Positions 26,937-38,260 are shown, counted from the first letter of the stretch. The stretch is 64,000 nucleotides of DNA from Ensifer adhaerens (GCA_900215285.1 OCMG01000004.1:1720001-1784000), one strand, 5' to 3'. Numbers and translations are program-made. The notes: generated by a model from the letters alone, not told the origin.

Positions 26937-27980
26937 TCAAAGCGGCGCGTCGGTGCGTCTCAGGCTAGCGTCCAGAGCGCCCGTGTCCAGCCCGTATTTC
27001 AATTGCTTGAGGCGGATGAAAAGACGGTTGTCGAAGGTTCCGTCGCTCAGGCCATTGTCCTTCAGGAAGCGGGCGATTTCCTCGACGCCCTTTTCCAGCG
27101 TCCATTGCGGGGCAAAGCCCGGCAGTTTCGTCAGTGCCTTGGTGAAATCGACCTTATAGGAGCGTGGATCGCCGCCGGTTTCGCCGGTGATTTCGAGAGT
27201 GGCCTCGGGGAAGGCGGCTTTCACGGCTTCGGCAATGTCGCGCACCTGATAGTTGGCATCGTTGCGGCCGACGTTGAAGGCCTGATTGTGGATCGCCTCG
27301 CGTGGAGCGGTCGCTGCGGCAAGAGCGGCGCGGGAAATGTCCTCGATATGGACCAGCGGTCGCCAGGGCGTGCCGTCCGACATGACCTTGATGATGCCGG
27401 CTGTATGGGCCCAGCCGGAGAGATTGTTGACGACGAGATCGAAGCGGGTGCGGGGGCTGACGCCGTAAGCCGTGGCATTGCGCATGAAGACGGGGGAGAA
27501 GCCGTCATTCGCCAGCGCCGAAAGCCGCTCCTCCGAGCGGACCTTGGAGATGGCGTACGCCGAGACCGGATTGAAGACGGCGGTCTCGTCCAGCGCGCCT
27601 TCATTGCCGGCCGCGCCATAGATGGAGCAGGAGGAGGCGAAGATGAAGCGGGAAACGCCGGCTTCGCGTGCCAGTTCGCCGAGCCGGGCGGTTGCCTCCA
27701 GATTGATATCATACGTGAGATCGGGGTTGAGCGCGCCCATCGGGTCGTTGGAAAGGCCCGCGAGATGAATGACGGCATCGATGCCTTCAAGGTCTTCTGG
27801 CTTGACGTCGCGAATGTCGCGGACGATCTGCCGGTTTGGGAGAATGTCGGGGGTGAGCGAAGATACGCAGGTCTCGAAATAGCCGATATCGAGGCCTGTC
27901 GCCTCGTGTCCCGCCTCACGCGCCAGCCGTGTCAGAACCGGACCGATAAAACCCTGATTGCCCGTGATGAGAATATGCAT
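26937..27980 (-). CDS. NAD-dependent epimerase/dehydratase (extended SDR)
   Basis: 347 residues. NAD motif HILITGNQGFIGPVLTRLAR at the N-terminus (TGxxGxxG), DAVIHLAGLSNDPMG in the middle, and the catalytic triad: Ser in FASSCSIYG and the YAISK pair (YxxxK) at about 140. This is the nucleotide-sugar epimerase/dehydratase fold. The sugar substrate is unknown and no polysaccharide cluster is nearby. It is the likely first gene of a two-gene unit with the FAD dehydrogenase, reading away from tolQ. Confidence 0.9.
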   Translation of the reverse strand: MHILITGNQGFIGPVLTRLAREAGHEATGLDIGYFETCVSSLTPDILPNRQIVRDIRDVKPEDLEGIDAVIHLAGLSNDPMGALNPDLTYDINLEATARLGELAREAGVSRFIFASSCSIYGAAGNEGALDETAVFNPVSAYAISKVRSEERLSALANDGFSPVFMRNATAYGVSPRTRFDLVVNNLSGWAHTAGIIKVMSDGTPWRPLVHIEDISRAALAAATAPREAIHNQAFNVGRNDANYQVRDIAEAVKAAFPEATLEITGETGGDPRSYKVDFTKALTKLPGFAPQWTLEKGVEEIARFLKDNGLSDGTFDNRLFIRLKQLKYGLDTGALDASLRRTDAPL

Positions 27981-28306
27981 GCCGTTTCCGTCCCGAAGTT
28001 CAGCCTTTTGGGGTTGTTTTAGGAGAAGGAACTGACGCGAGGCATGATTATTGCGCGGTCGTGCTTTTCAAAGCGCAAATGCTGCGCTGCATCGATCTTT
28101 CATAACCAAGTCTTAACCATAATGGTGTCTTGATGAGATTGATCGAATGCCGCGCAAGTGACGCCTTCCTTTAACCAAATTTGGCAGCAAAGAGGCTAGT
28201 CGAGCATGGGCGCTGAGAGCGAAGAGCGGCTGCTGCCGGCATATTGAGACAATTTTTTCGCCGCCCGGTCCAAAGCCGGGCGTTTGGATTCGAAGGACGC
28301 TAGAAC
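27981..28306. other. Divergent region before tolQ
   Basis: 326 bp between the epimerase gene (minus) and tolQ (plus). Contents: a near-consensus CtrA site ATAA-CCAAGTC-TTAA (28103-28117) running into TTAACCAT, a further TTTAACC, and just before tolQ a 7-bp stem CGCCCGG/CCGGGCG (about 28262-28282). No ybgC gene is present, although that gene commonly precedes tolQ. Confidence 0.6.
28103..28117. promoter_or_regulatory. Near-consensus CtrA site before tolQ
   Basis: ATAA-CCAAGTC-TTAA differs from TTAA-N7-TTAA by one base and continues into TTAACCAT, a commonly found CtrA half-site. It is about 190 bp before the tolQ start. Confidence 0.5.
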
Positions 28307-29026
28307 ATGGAACAGGCAGCTTTGGGCGCAGTGAGCGAGGTCAGCCTCTGGTCTCTCTTCATGCAGGCAGGCATCGTCGTGAAACTGGTCATGCTCGGCC
28401 TTCTCTCGGCATCCGTCTGGACCTGGGCCATCGTCATCGACAAGGTGATCACCTTTCGCAAGACGCGTCGCCAGCTCGACAATTTCGAACAGGTGTTCTG
28501 GTCGGGTCAGTCGCTGGAAGAACTCTACCGCAGCCTCTCCGAGCGCCCTGCGGCCGGCATGAGCGCGATCTTCGTCGCCGCCATGCGCGAGTGGAAGAAG
28601 TCCTTCGAGCGTGGCGCGCGTTCGCCGATCGGCCTGCAGATGCGTATAGACCGCGCGATGGACGTCACGCTTTCGCGTGAGTCCGAATATCTGGAGGGGC
28701 GGCTTGGATCCCTCGCCACCATCGGTTCGGCGGCACCGTTCGTCGGTCTGTTCGGAACGGTTGTCGGTATCATGACCTCGTTCCAGTCGATCGCCGGCTC
28801 CAAGACGACGAACCTTGCGGTGGTTGCGCCGGGCATCGCCGAAGCGCTTCTCGCGACCGCCATCGGCCTCGTCGCCGCTATCCCGGCCGTTATCGCCTAC
28901 AACAAGCTCTCGGGCGATGCCGGCAAGCTGACCTCGCGTATGGAAGGCTTCGCCGACGAGTTCTCGGCCATCCTTTCGCGTCAGATCGACGAGAAGCTGC
29001 AGTCCTCGCGCCAAGCCGCGCAATAA
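28307..29026 (+). CDS. tolQ: Tol-Pal system proton channel subunit TolQ
   Basis: 239 residues with three membrane helices: about 20-45 (AGIVVKLVMLGLLSASVWTW), about 140-165 (GSAAPFVGLFGTVVGIMTSF) and about 180-205. The second contains the conserved APFVGLFGTVVGIM of the ExbB/TolQ/MotA family. TolQ and TolR form the inner-membrane motor that uses proton flow to energise TolA, which pulls on Pal during outer-membrane constriction. It is the first gene of tolQRAB. AAGGA precedes the ATG at suitable distance. Confidence 0.95.
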   Translation: MEQAALGAVSEVSLWSLFMQAGIVVKLVMLGLLSASVWTWAIVIDKVITFRKTRRQLDNFEQVFWSGQSLEELYRSLSERPAAGMSAIFVAAMREWKKSFERGARSPIGLQMRIDRAMDVTLSRESEYLEGRLGSLATIGSAAPFVGLFGTVVGIMTSFQSIAGSKTTNLAVVAPGIAEALLATAIGLVAAIPAVIAYNKLSGDAGKLTSRMEGFADEFSAILSRQIDEKLQSSRQAAQ

Positions 29027-29126
29027 GACGGCAGGACGGCAAGTTCGCTTCGAACCACAAGATTTACGCAGTTCCGGACCCAAAACCTACTCAATCTTTT
29101 GCTGGAATTGCTGAAGGAGTTTTCCG

Positions 29127-29588
29127 ATGGGTATGGCAGTCAGCTCAGGCAAGGGCGGTGGCGGCGGACGCAGGGGTGGACGTCGCCGCGGCGGCAAGGG
29201 CGGCCCGATCGCTGAAATCAACGTCACGCCGATGGTAGACGTCATGCTCGTGCTGCTCATCATTTTCATGGTGGCGGCACCTCTAATGACGGTTGGCGTG
29301 CCGGTCGACCTGCCGCAGACCAAGGCCAAGGAAATGAACGCGGAGACGCAGCCGATCACCATTTCGGTCAACAAGGACGGCGCAATCTATCTGCAGGAAT
29401 CGCCGATCCAGATCGATGAGCTGATCCCGAAACTGCAGGCGATTTCGAAGACGGGCTATGAAGAGCGCATCTTCGTGCGCGGCGACATGAATGCCGGCTA
29501 CGGCACGGTCATGCAGGTCATGGCTGCCATTTCGGCCGCCGGCTACAAGAATATCGGCCTCGTGACGGCCCAGAAGCAGGACAAGTAA
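29127..29588 (+). CDS. tolR: Tol-Pal motor subunit TolR
   Basis: 153 residues. A Gly/Arg-rich cytoplasmic start (GGGGGRRGGRRRGGKGG, longer than usual) is followed by the TolR/ExbD membrane helix with the motor Asp: EINVTPMVDVMLVLLIIFMV, about residues 31-50. The C-terminal periplasmic domain ends with FVRGDMNAGYGTVMQVMAAI. The Asp in PMVDVML is the proton-carrying residue. It lies 100 bp after tolQ and 9 bp before tolA. Confidence 0.95.
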   Translation: MGMAVSSGKGGGGGRRGGRRRGGKGGPIAEINVTPMVDVMLVLLIIFMVAAPLMTVGVPVDLPQTKAKEMNAETQPITISVNKDGAIYLQESPIQIDELIPKLQAISKTGYEERIFVRGDMNAGYGTVMQVMAAISAAGYKNIGLVTAQKQDK

Positions 29589-29597
29589 GCGAAGACG

Positions 29598-30884
29598 ATG
29601 AGAGGCAGTGTTGTCACATCGGCGTTGATACACGCGGTCGTCCTGGCGATCGCGCTGATCTCGTTGGGCTCTCCGCCCCCGCTTGAAGTGCAGCCCACGG
29701 AATCGCTGCCCGTCGATATCGTCCCGATCGAACAGTTCACCAATATCCAGCAGGGCGAGAAGACCGCGCCGCTGAAGGAGAAGTCGTCGCCGAAGGCCAC
29801 GAAGCGTCAGGACAAGGTGGATAACGCCGAGAATGTCGGCGAAAACAGTGTTGATCTGAAGAGTCCGCCGACACCATCGCTGCGTCCGCAGAATACGGAA
29901 GTGGCTGCCGCGCCGAAGCCGGCGGATGCCGCGAAGGATACGCAGACAAACAACGTCAAGGAAATCCAGAAGGAGCAGACGGCCGCGCCTTCGCCCTCCG
30001 ACGTGCCGGTGCCGACCCCCGAGCCCACGCCGCCGAAGCCCGAATCGGCGCCGCCGAAGCCGACCCCTGCGCCCGAACAGGCCAAGCCCGAACCCAAGCC
30101 GGAGCCGCCGAAGCCCGAGCCCAAGCCGCAGGAGCAGCCGGAAAAGGCCGACGACAACCCGACACCGGATGCCTTGCCGGTTCCGACCCAGAAGCCTACG
30201 CCCGAGAAGCCGAAGCAGGAGGAGGCCAAGAAGGAGCCGACCCCGCAGGAAAAGCCGAAGCCCGAGCAGAAGGAAGCCAAGGTCGAGCCGAAACCGCGCC
30301 CGGATACGAAGTCTGATTCCAAGAGCGACGCCAAGTCGGAAGCCAAGACCGAATCGAAAAGCCAGGCGAAGTCTGACACCAAGACGGCGAGCGCGGATTC
30401 GAAGAACGGCAAGGACAAGGAAAAGAAGGAATCGGCAAAGTCCGCCTCCTCGCGCGATACTGACAAGCTCGCCGATGAAGTCTCCGCTCTCCTCAACAAG
30501 GAGGATGCGGCTGGCGGCGGTGCCAAGCGCTCCAATCAGGAAGCCTCCCTCGGCGGCAAGAAGACCCTGGGTGCCGGCAAGTTGTCGCAGAGCGAACTCG
30601 ATGCGCTCAAGGGCGTCATCCAGAACAACTGGAACGTCATTCCGGGCATGATGGACGCACAGAACATCCGCATCCGTGTGTCGTTCCATCTGGACCGGAG
30701 CGGAGAAATCGTTGGCGATCCACAGGTGACCGTGACGGGCGGCGACGGCAGTTCGCGCGACGTGCTGGCATCGAGTGCGAAGCGCGCCATCCTGAAATCC
30801 GCCCCATTCACCAGTCTACCGGCTGACAAATACGACACGTGGAGCGATGTGGTCGTCAACTTCGACCCGAGCGACTTCATGTAA
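29598..30884 (+). CDS. tolA: TolA-like energy-transducing protein
   Basis: 428 residues. One N-terminal membrane helix (VVTSALIHAVVLAIALISLG), then a very long Pro/Lys/Glu-rich region (about 60-300), which shifts from PKPEP-type repeats to Lys/Ser/Asp-rich segments, and a C-terminal TonB/TolA-like domain (about 330-428, with LDALKGVIQNNWNVIPGM). TolA spans the periplasm and couples TolQR to Pal and TolB. The repeat-rich middle is typical and evolves fast. Position between tolR and tolB supports the call; direct sequence similarity to E. coli TolA is weak. Confidence 0.9.
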   Translation: MRGSVVTSALIHAVVLAIALISLGSPPPLEVQPTESLPVDIVPIEQFTNIQQGEKTAPLKEKSSPKATKRQDKVDNAENVGENSVDLKSPPTPSLRPQNTEVAAAPKPADAAKDTQTNNVKEIQKEQTAAPSPSDVPVPTPEPTPPKPESAPPKPTPAPEQAKPEPKPEPPKPEPKPQEQPEKADDNPTPDALPVPTQKPTPEKPKQEEAKKEPTPQEKPKPEQKEAKVEPKPRPDTKSDSKSDAKSEAKTESKSQAKSDTKTASADSKNGKDKEKKESAKSASSRDTDKLADEVSALLNKEDAAGGGAKRSNQEASLGGKKTLGAGKLSQSELDALKGVIQNNWNVIPGMMDAQNIRIRVSFHLDRSGEIVGDPQVTVTGGDGSSRDVLASSAKRAILKSAPFTSLPADKYDTWSDVVVNFDPSDFM

Positions 30885-30927
30885 CCGAACTTAACCCGGC
30901 CTCGACCATTTGAGAGCGAGAGACACG

Positions 30928-32232
30928 ATGAAAAGCATGATAATCCGGACACTGTTCATGATGGGGGCGCTGTTTGCGCTCGCGGCCAGCCCCGCCCATG
31001 CCGTCGTTGAAATCAACATCAACAAGGGCAACGTGACGCCGCTGCCGATCGCCATCACCGATTTCCTGGCGAAGGACGGCGTGGGCAAGCAGATTTCCGA
31101 CGTCGTCGCTGCGGACCTGAAGCGCTCTGGCCTGTTCGCGCCCATCGACAGCAAGGCCTTCATCGAGAAGATTACCAATCCGAATGCGGCGCCGCGCTTC
31201 CAGGACTGGCGCACCATCAATGCGCAGGCTCTCGTGACCGGTCAAGTGGTGAAGGAAGGCGACGGGCGTCTTCGTGCCGAGTTCCGCCTCTGGGATACGT
31301 TCGCGGGCCAGCAGATGATCGGCCAGCAATATTTCACGCAGCCGGAAAACTATCGCCGCGTCGCCCACATCATCGCCGATGCGATCTATGAAAAGATCAC
31401 CGGCGAGAAAGGCTATTTCGACACGCGCATCGTTTTCGTCGCCGAAAGCGGTCCGAAGACTGCCCGCAAGCGCCAGCTCGCGATCATGGACCAGGACGGC
31501 TACAATGTCCGCTCGATCACCAATTCCAATGATATCGTGCTGACGCCGCGCTTTTCCCCGAACCATCAGGAAATCACCTACATGTCGTTCGAAGGCAACC
31601 AGCCGCGGGTTTACCTGCTGCAGCTGGAAACCGGACAGCGCGAAGTGGTCGGCAATTTCCCGGGCATGACCTTCTCGCCGCGCTTTTCGCCCGATGGCCA
31701 GCGGGTCATCATGAGCCTGGAAGAGGGTGGCAACGCCAATATATTCACGATGGATCTGCGCTCGCGCACCACGACGCGCCTGACCTCGACGGCCGCCATC
31801 GACACGTCGCCTTCCTATTCGCCGGACGGTAAGCAGGTGACGTTCGAAAGCGACCGCGGCGGCAGTCAGCAGATCTATGTGATGAATGCCGACGGTTCCA
31901 ACCAGCACCGCATCTCGCATGGTGACGGGTCCTACTCGACGCCGGTCTGGTCGCCGCGTGGCGATCTGATCGCCTTCACCAAGCAGGCTGGCGGCAAGTT
32001 CTCGATTGGTGTGATGAAGCCGGACGGCTCCGGCGAGCGCATCCTCACGACGAACTTCCACAATGAGGGACCGACCTGGGCGCCCAATGGCCGCGTCATC
32101 ATGTTCTTCCGCCAGAATGCCGGCGAAGCAGGTCCGCATCTCTACTCGATCGACCTTTCCGGTTACAACGAGCAGATGATCCCGACCCCTGCCTTTGGTT
32201 CAGACCCGGCCTGGTCACCGTTGCTGGATTGA
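30928..32232 (+). CDS. tolB: Tol-Pal periplasmic beta-propeller TolB
   Basis: 434 residues. Signal peptide to about residue 25 (ending SPAHA), a D1 domain with [20 protein letters not shown], then six beta-propeller blades marked by repeats such as [39 protein letters not shown] and [20 protein letters not shown]. TolB binds Pal and TolA in the periplasm. The ATG at 30928 gives the best signal peptide; a start six codons upstream is possible. A terminator follows, so pal is transcribed separately. Confidence 0.95.
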   Translation: MKSMIIRTLFMMGALFALAASPAHAVVEININKGNVTPLPIAITDFLAKDGVGKQISDVVAADLKRSGLFAPIDSKAFIEKITNPNAAPRFQDWRTINAQALVTGQVVKEGDGRLRAEFRLWDTFAGQQMIGQQYFTQPENYRRVAHIIADAIYEKITGEKGYFDTRIVFVAESGPKTARKRQLAIMDQDGYNVRSITNSNDIVLTPRFSPNHQEITYMSFEGNQPRVYLLQLETGQREVVGNFPGMTFSPRFSPDGQRVIMSLEEGGNANIFTMDLRSRTTTRLTSTAAIDTSPSYSPDGKQVTFESDRGGSQQIYVMNADGSNQHRISHGDGSYSTPVWSPRGDLIAFTKQAGGKFSIGVMKPDGSGERILTTNFHNEGPTWAPNGRVIMFFRQNAGEAGPHLYSIDLSGYNEQMIPTPAFGSDPAWSPLLD

Positions 32233-32253
32233 GTTCCGAACAACACGAACACG

Positions 32254-32281
32254 AGGCCGCGTGGATAAATCTGCGCGGCCT
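32254..32281 (+). terminator. Terminator after tolB
   Basis: 8-bp stem AGGCCGCG (32254-32261) and CGCGGCCT (32274-32281), 12-nt loop, followed by TTCACTTTT. It separates tolQRAB from pal. Confidence 0.7.
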
Positions 32282-32379
32282 TTCACTTTTATGGGCCGCC
32301 TCGGGCTCGCATGGCGAAGTCTGAGACTGCGCCACGTTCTTGCCTCAATCTCCTGAAAATCAAGGGATTGAGGGCTCCT

Positions 32380-32394
32380 TTAACGCTTTGTTAA
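32380..32394. promoter_or_regulatory. CtrA box upstream of pal
   Basis: TTAA-CGCTTTG-TTAA, an exact full CtrA site that continues as TTAACCAT, 79 bp before the pal start and downstream of the tolB terminator. It marks a separate, probably cell-cycle-regulated pal promoter. Confidence 0.75.
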
Positions 32395-32473
32395 CCATAA
32401 TCGTTGAACACCGGTTAACTGAAGAATGTTACGTTCCGGCAACCTCGATTGTAATATCCCAAGGAGACTGGCG

Positions 32474-33019
32474 ATGAGCCACATTTCTAGCCTGAGCGCT
32501 CACGGCATGCAGAAGCTGGCGCGCAATCCCGTCATCATTGCCACCTTCATGGCGCTTTCGCTCGCGGGCTGCGCTTCCAAGAAGGGTCTGCCGAACAATG
32601 CCTCCGACCTCGGCCTTGGCGCGAACGGCGTCAACGGCGCGAACGCCACGCCGGGATCGAGCCAGGACTTCACGGTCAATGTCGGCGACCGCATCTTCTT
32701 CGACACCGATTCCTCCTCGATCCGCGCCGACGCCCAGCAGACGCTCGACCGTCAGGCCCAGTGGCTCGCCAAGTATCCGAACTACAAGATCACGGTTGAA
32801 GGCCATGCCGACGAACGCGGCACGCGCGAATACAACCTCGCGCTCGGCGCCCGCCGCGCCAACGCAACGCGCGACTACCTCGTCTCGCGTGGGGTTCCCG
32901 CCAGCCGCATGAGAACGATCTCCTACGGCAAGGAACGCCCGGTCGCTACCTGCGACGATATCTCCTGCTGGTCGCAGAACCGCCGCGCAGTCACCGTTCT
33001 CGGCGGCCCGGGCATGTAA
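32474..33019 (+). CDS. pal: Peptidoglycan-associated lipoprotein Pal
   Basis: 181 residues. A lipoprotein signal with lipobox LSLAGC (Cys about residue 34) and a rather long, charged N-terminal region before the hydrophobic core; then a flexible Asn/Gly linker and an OmpA-like peptidoglycan-binding domain with VEGHADERGTREYNLALGAR and SRMRTISYGKERPV. Pal anchors the outer membrane to peptidoglycan and is pulled by TolA at the septum. AAGGAGACTGGCG precedes the ATG. Two cysteines in ATCDDISCW are common in alphaproteobacterial Pal. Confidence 0.96.
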   Translation: MSHISSLSAHGMQKLARNPVIIATFMALSLAGCASKKGLPNNASDLGLGANGVNGANATPGSSQDFTVNVGDRIFFDTDSSSIRADAQQTLDRQAQWLAKYPNYKITVEGHADERGTREYNLALGARRANATRDYLVSRGVPASRMRTISYGKERPVATCDDISCWSQNRRAVTVLGGPGM

Positions 33020-33347
33020 TTCATGATCGAAAGATCGGATGTTCTCAAAGGGCAGCCTTCGGGTCGCCCTTTTTGATTCCGTGATCTCTGTACGCTACCG
33101 ACGAGACCTCTTCTGCGAAGGATGGTCTCACGGCCTCCGATCGCGCCGAAGCTTGACATATTCGCGGTCGGATCGCCGGCCTTTCGGGGGCTTGCAGTGT
33201 TGCCCCGCACCCGCTCCGAATTGCACGCATTGCCGCGCAACCGGCGTTTTTCTCCATAGTTTGGCCAGAGTTTCATTGCTTTTTGTCCGCAATCGGCGAT
33301 GTTGGCGGCGTGTTGAGCGTACAATCCGCGAATCATTTGAGGTGATG
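33020..33347. other. pal-cpoB intergenic region
   Basis: 328 bp. It opens with the pal terminator (33047-33074). The rest should carry the cpoB promoter; a TTGACAT (about 33153-33159) could be a -35 element. An open frame passes through it into cpoB, but it has no family similarity and lacks a ribosome-binding site. Confidence 0.5.
33047..33074 (+). terminator. pal terminator
   Basis: Stem AAAGGGC (33047-33053) and GCCCTTT (33066-33072) with an inner CC/GG extension and a TTC-type loop, ending in TTTTT. It follows pal by 27 bp. Confidence 0.85.
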
Positions 33348-34544
33348 ATGAAAAGACTGATTTTGGCTGGCGCGATGGCCGCTGTCCTTGCGGGGGCAAC
33401 AGGCGCTCACGCCGGAACGTTGGGGAATTGGCTGCAGGGGCGGCCTGCGCCGCAGCCATCTCAAGCAATCAACGTGCAGGCTTCCACTGCCGAAGTGCAG
33501 ATCCAGCAATTGCAGGAAACTGTTCGGCAGTTGACGGGTCGCATCGAGGACATGAACTATCAGGTCATGCAGATGCAGGAGCAAATGCGCAAGACCCAGG
33601 AAGACAACGAGTTCCGCTTCCAGCAGCTTGAGAAGAAGCCCACGGGCAAGAAGACCGAACTCGAAACGCCGGCTGGCTCGCAAACCACACAGGAGGCGGC
33701 CGCCGCGGCCGCTTCCGATACTTCTTCGACTGCCTCCGGCTCACCTTCCGACCCGAAGACTGTCGAGCAGGCGGCGTCAGCGCCTTCCGCACAGATCGGT
33801 GAAGACAGCGTCGGTGACACGGCCGGTCTTTCCGCTGCCGGTCAGTCTGCGCCCGTCACCGATCCGACCATTGCAAACCAGACTGCCGCGCCCAACGGAC
33901 AACCGCCGGTCAACGCGCCGAACGAAATGGCCAACATGAAGCCCGGCACGCTCGGCAGTCTGATTTTCAATGGTGACGGCAAGATCGTCGAAACGACGCG
34001 CAATCCGATGGACAACTCCGCCGACACGCTTCCCGGCGTGAAGCCGGGTCTGCCGCCTGCGTCTTCGGGACCGCGTCAGCCGAATGCCGCGGGCACCAAG
34101 CCCATGGAGCAGGCTTCGATCATGCCGAAGGAATCCGCCACCGGTGCTGCGCCGACGGCGGAGGAGAGCTATCGTCAGGCCTATCAGTCCATTCTGAGCG
34201 GAAACTATCTGGAAGCCGAGAAGGGTTTCAAATCCTATCTCGACACGTTCCCGGGTAGCGCCAAGGCTCCCGACGCGTCGTTCTGGATGGGCGAGGCCCA
34301 ATATTCGCAACGCCATTACAACGACGCCGCAAAGACCTTCCTGAACGCCTTCAAGAACTACGGTCAGTCGTCCAAGGCGCCCGATATCCTGCTGAAGCTC
34401 GGCATGTCTCTGGCGGCTCTCGACAACAAGGAGACCGCCTGTGCGACGTTCCGCGAGATTCCCAAGCGTTATCCCAAAGCCTCCAGGGCCGTGATCAGCA
34501 AGGTTGCGTCCGAACAGTCCCGCCTTTCATGCCCGGCGGGCTGA
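33348..34544 (+). CDS. cpoB: Cell division coordinator CpoB (YbgF)
   Basis: 398 residues. Signal peptide ending AHA (about residue 22); a coiled coil (about 40-90, VQIQQLQETVRQLTGRIEDM) that trimerises; a long disordered Ala/Ser/Pro/Thr-rich middle (about 100-270); and C-terminal TPR units (about 275-398, with SYRQAYQSILSGNYLEAEKG and KAPDASFWMGEAQYSQRHYN). CpoB links the Tol machine with PBP1B-type peptidoglycan synthesis at the septum in E. coli. The ATG at 33348 is better spaced from GAGG than the one three bases earlier. The gene overlaps tilS by 16 bp. Confidence 0.93.
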   Translation: MKRLILAGAMAAVLAGATGAHAGTLGNWLQGRPAPQPSQAINVQASTAEVQIQQLQETVRQLTGRIEDMNYQVMQMQEQMRKTQEDNEFRFQQLEKKPTGKKTELETPAGSQTTQEAAAAAASDTSSTASGSPSDPKTVEQAASAPSAQIGEDSVGDTAGLSAAGQSAPVTDPTIANQTAAPNGQPPVNAPNEMANMKPGTLGSLIFNGDGKIVETTRNPMDNSADTLPGVKPGLPPASSGPRQPNAAGTKPMEQASIMPKESATGAAPTAEESYRQAYQSILSGNYLEAEKGFKSYLDTFPGSAKAPDASFWMGEAQYSQRHYNDAAKTFLNAFKNYGQSSKAPDILLKLGMSLAALDNKETACATFREIPKRYPKASRAVISKVASEQSRLSCPAG

Positions 34545-35857
34545 GGCTGCCTGACCTTTCTCTTTCGCCATGCGACGCGGCCGGGCGTTACCTTGAGGAT
34601 CAGCCGGACGGCGTGACCGTGGCGGTTGCCCTGTCGGGTGGGGGCGATTCCGTGGGCCTCATGGCATCGCTTTGCGACACTGCGGCGTTTCGTCAAGGGC
34701 GCGTGAGGCTTGCTGCGATCACCGTTGATCACGGGTTGCGGCCGGAAGCTGCGGGAGAGGCCGCAGCCATGGCGGATTTGTGCCGCACGCTTTCCATTCC
34801 GCATCTCACCATGACGTGGTCCGGAGAAAAGCCCACGACGGGCGTGAGTGAGGCTGCCCGGCGGGCGCGTTACCGGCTTCTGGCGGAGGCTGCGCAACGG
34901 CTGGGCGCCACGCGCCTCGTGACGGCGCACACGCTGGACGATCAACTGGAAACGGTTGAAATGCGCCGCCTGCGCCGCGCGTCCGCTGACCGGGGACTGG
35001 CCGGCATTGCGCCGGCCGCGCTGTTTTTCGGGTCTCTGGTCGTGCATCGGCCTTTTCTGGCGGTCCGCCGCGCCGAGATCCGCGCCTATCTGCGTGAGCG
35101 CGGCCTGAGCTGGTTCGAGGACCCGAGCAACGACAATCCCCGCTATGAGCGCGTGCGGGTACGCCAAGCCGGCCAATTCGCGCTCGATTCGCGGGCTGTT
35201 CTCGCAGCGGCTGGGCGCAGGATGGAGCTGTCGCAAGCGGCGGGGGCCTACATTCAGTCGCAGGCATGGATGCCGCTGCCCATGCTTTTTGCGCTCCGCT
35301 GCCGGGATGTCGGCGAGGAGGTTGCCCTGCATGCGGTTGCGAACCTGATCGCTCTTGCAGGCGGTCAGATCCATTTGCCGGGGGAGGAGCAGCTTGACCC
35401 TGTGCGCGCCATTCTCCGCGCCGATGGCGCAGGCAAGGCCTTTTCGCTCGGGCGTACGGTTGTCGAGCGTCGAAAGGATGTCCTCTATATCGGGCGCGAC
35501 CGGCGGAACCTGCCGGTCCTGCAGGCAGGGCCAGCGCAAGAGATCGTCTGGGACGGGCGGTTCAGGATCGTCAATTGCACAGGGGTTCCGATCGACATTG
35601 CGCCTGCGGGGGCAGGGGCTAAGCAAGACGGCGTTCCGTCGCGGGTCGCACAGCGCGCATGCGCGACACTGCCCGCGTTCCGGCAATCGAAAACGGCCCT
35701 GGGACAAGTAACCACGCAGCCATTTCTGGCACTTTTTGAAACAGTTCTTTCCAGCTTCGATGTTGCCATGGCGGATACCTTGTGCCGATTGACGACACGC
35801 CCGCTTTTCCCCCGTTTTGTCAGCGGCGGGCTCGTAACATCATCGAGAACCGGCTAG
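34529..35857 (+). CDS. tilS: tRNA(Ile)-lysidine synthetase TilS
   Basis: 442 residues. The PP-loop SGGGDS lies at residues 36-41, followed by ITVDHGLRPEA and TAHTLDDQLET, then RPFLAVRRAEIRAYL and WFEDPSNDNPRYERVRVR, all conserved TilS motifs. The enzyme converts C34 of the CAU-anticodon tRNA-Ile to lysidine, so AUA is read as Ile and not Met. It is essential in most bacteria. Its first 16 bases lie within the end of cpoB, implying coupling. ftsH downstream is the common order in rhizobia and others. Confidence 0.94.
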   Translation: MPGGLRLPDLSLSPCDAAGRYLEDQPDGVTVAVALSGGGDSVGLMASLCDTAAFRQGRVRLAAITVDHGLRPEAAGEAAAMADLCRTLSIPHLTMTWSGEKPTTGVSEAARRARYRLLAEAAQRLGATRLVTAHTLDDQLETVEMRRLRRASADRGLAGIAPAALFFGSLVVHRPFLAVRRAEIRAYLRERGLSWFEDPSNDNPRYERVRVRQAGQFALDSRAVLAAAGRRMELSQAAGAYIQSQAWMPLPMLFALRCRDVGEEVALHAVANLIALAGGQIHLPGEEQLDPVRAILRADGAGKAFSLGRTVVERRKDVLYIGRDRRNLPVLQAGPAQEIVWDGRFRIVNCTGVPIDIAPAGAGAKQDGVPSRVAQRACATLPAFRQSKTALGQVTTQPFLALFETVLSSFDVAMADTLCRLTTRPLFPRFVSGGLVTSSRTG

Positions 35858-35990
35858 ACTGACCTTTGAGTACATCTCCGAAAAAGAGCGCCGGCCGGCT
35901 CTTTATCAGGAGCGGCGTGAAATCCGATGTTTCAACGTCTGACCGAGTTCGTATGCGCCGGAGTTCGTGTTCTGTTGCGTGGAGTGTGCG

Positions 35991-36128
35991 ATGCGTATGA
36001 GGTCAGTTGCGCTTTGGGTGCTCGTGGTTTTGCTGGTCGCCCTGCTGTTCTATTTTTTCCGTAGTGAGATGTCGCACGAGACCGGCAAGCAGGGCGCGAT
36101 GACGGGCGTTTCGCCGGCCCTATCGTGA
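35991..36128 (+). CDS. Small membrane protein, 45 residues, between tilS and ftsH
   Basis: Starts MRMRSVALWVLVVLLVALLF followed by YFFRSEMSHETGKQ. One hydrophobic helix with positive residues before it (N-in) and a short polar C-terminal tail (about 22 residues). GGAG lies six bases before the ATG, a good Shine-Dalgarno. Size, helix and position beside the membrane protease gene ftsH make a real small protein likely. A second in-frame ATG is at 35997. No function can be named. Confidence 0.65.
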   Translation: MRMRSVALWVLVVLLVALLFYFFRSEMSHETGKQGAMTGVSPALS

Positions 36129-36328
36129 CGTCCCTGAGATGGCCTAACGCTGGCTTTTGTTGCTTCAGACATGCCTCGTCAGAGGTGACGATCCGCGCAA
36201 TTGCGCTTTTCGTATACTATTTGGAGCGAGCATTGCCATCTCGCCTTGGCAAGGCCACACGCGGGACCTATGTTAAGGCGCAGAATAACAGCGGTTTCAG
36301 CCGCTGCGACACATGACCGGGGAGTTCG
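36129..36328. other. ftsH promoter region
   Basis: About 200 bp between the small membrane gene and ftsH. It contains no convincing gene. AT-rich segments near 36200-36235 (TTTTCGTATACTATTTGG) could hold the -10 element of an ftsH promoter, but no clear heat-shock consensus is visible. Confidence 0.4.

Positions 36329-38260
<1,932 letters not shown>

Noticed and set aside
28191..28250. Short ATG frame (13 codons) before tolQ
   Set aside because: Too short, no ribosome-binding site and not recognised; probably chance.
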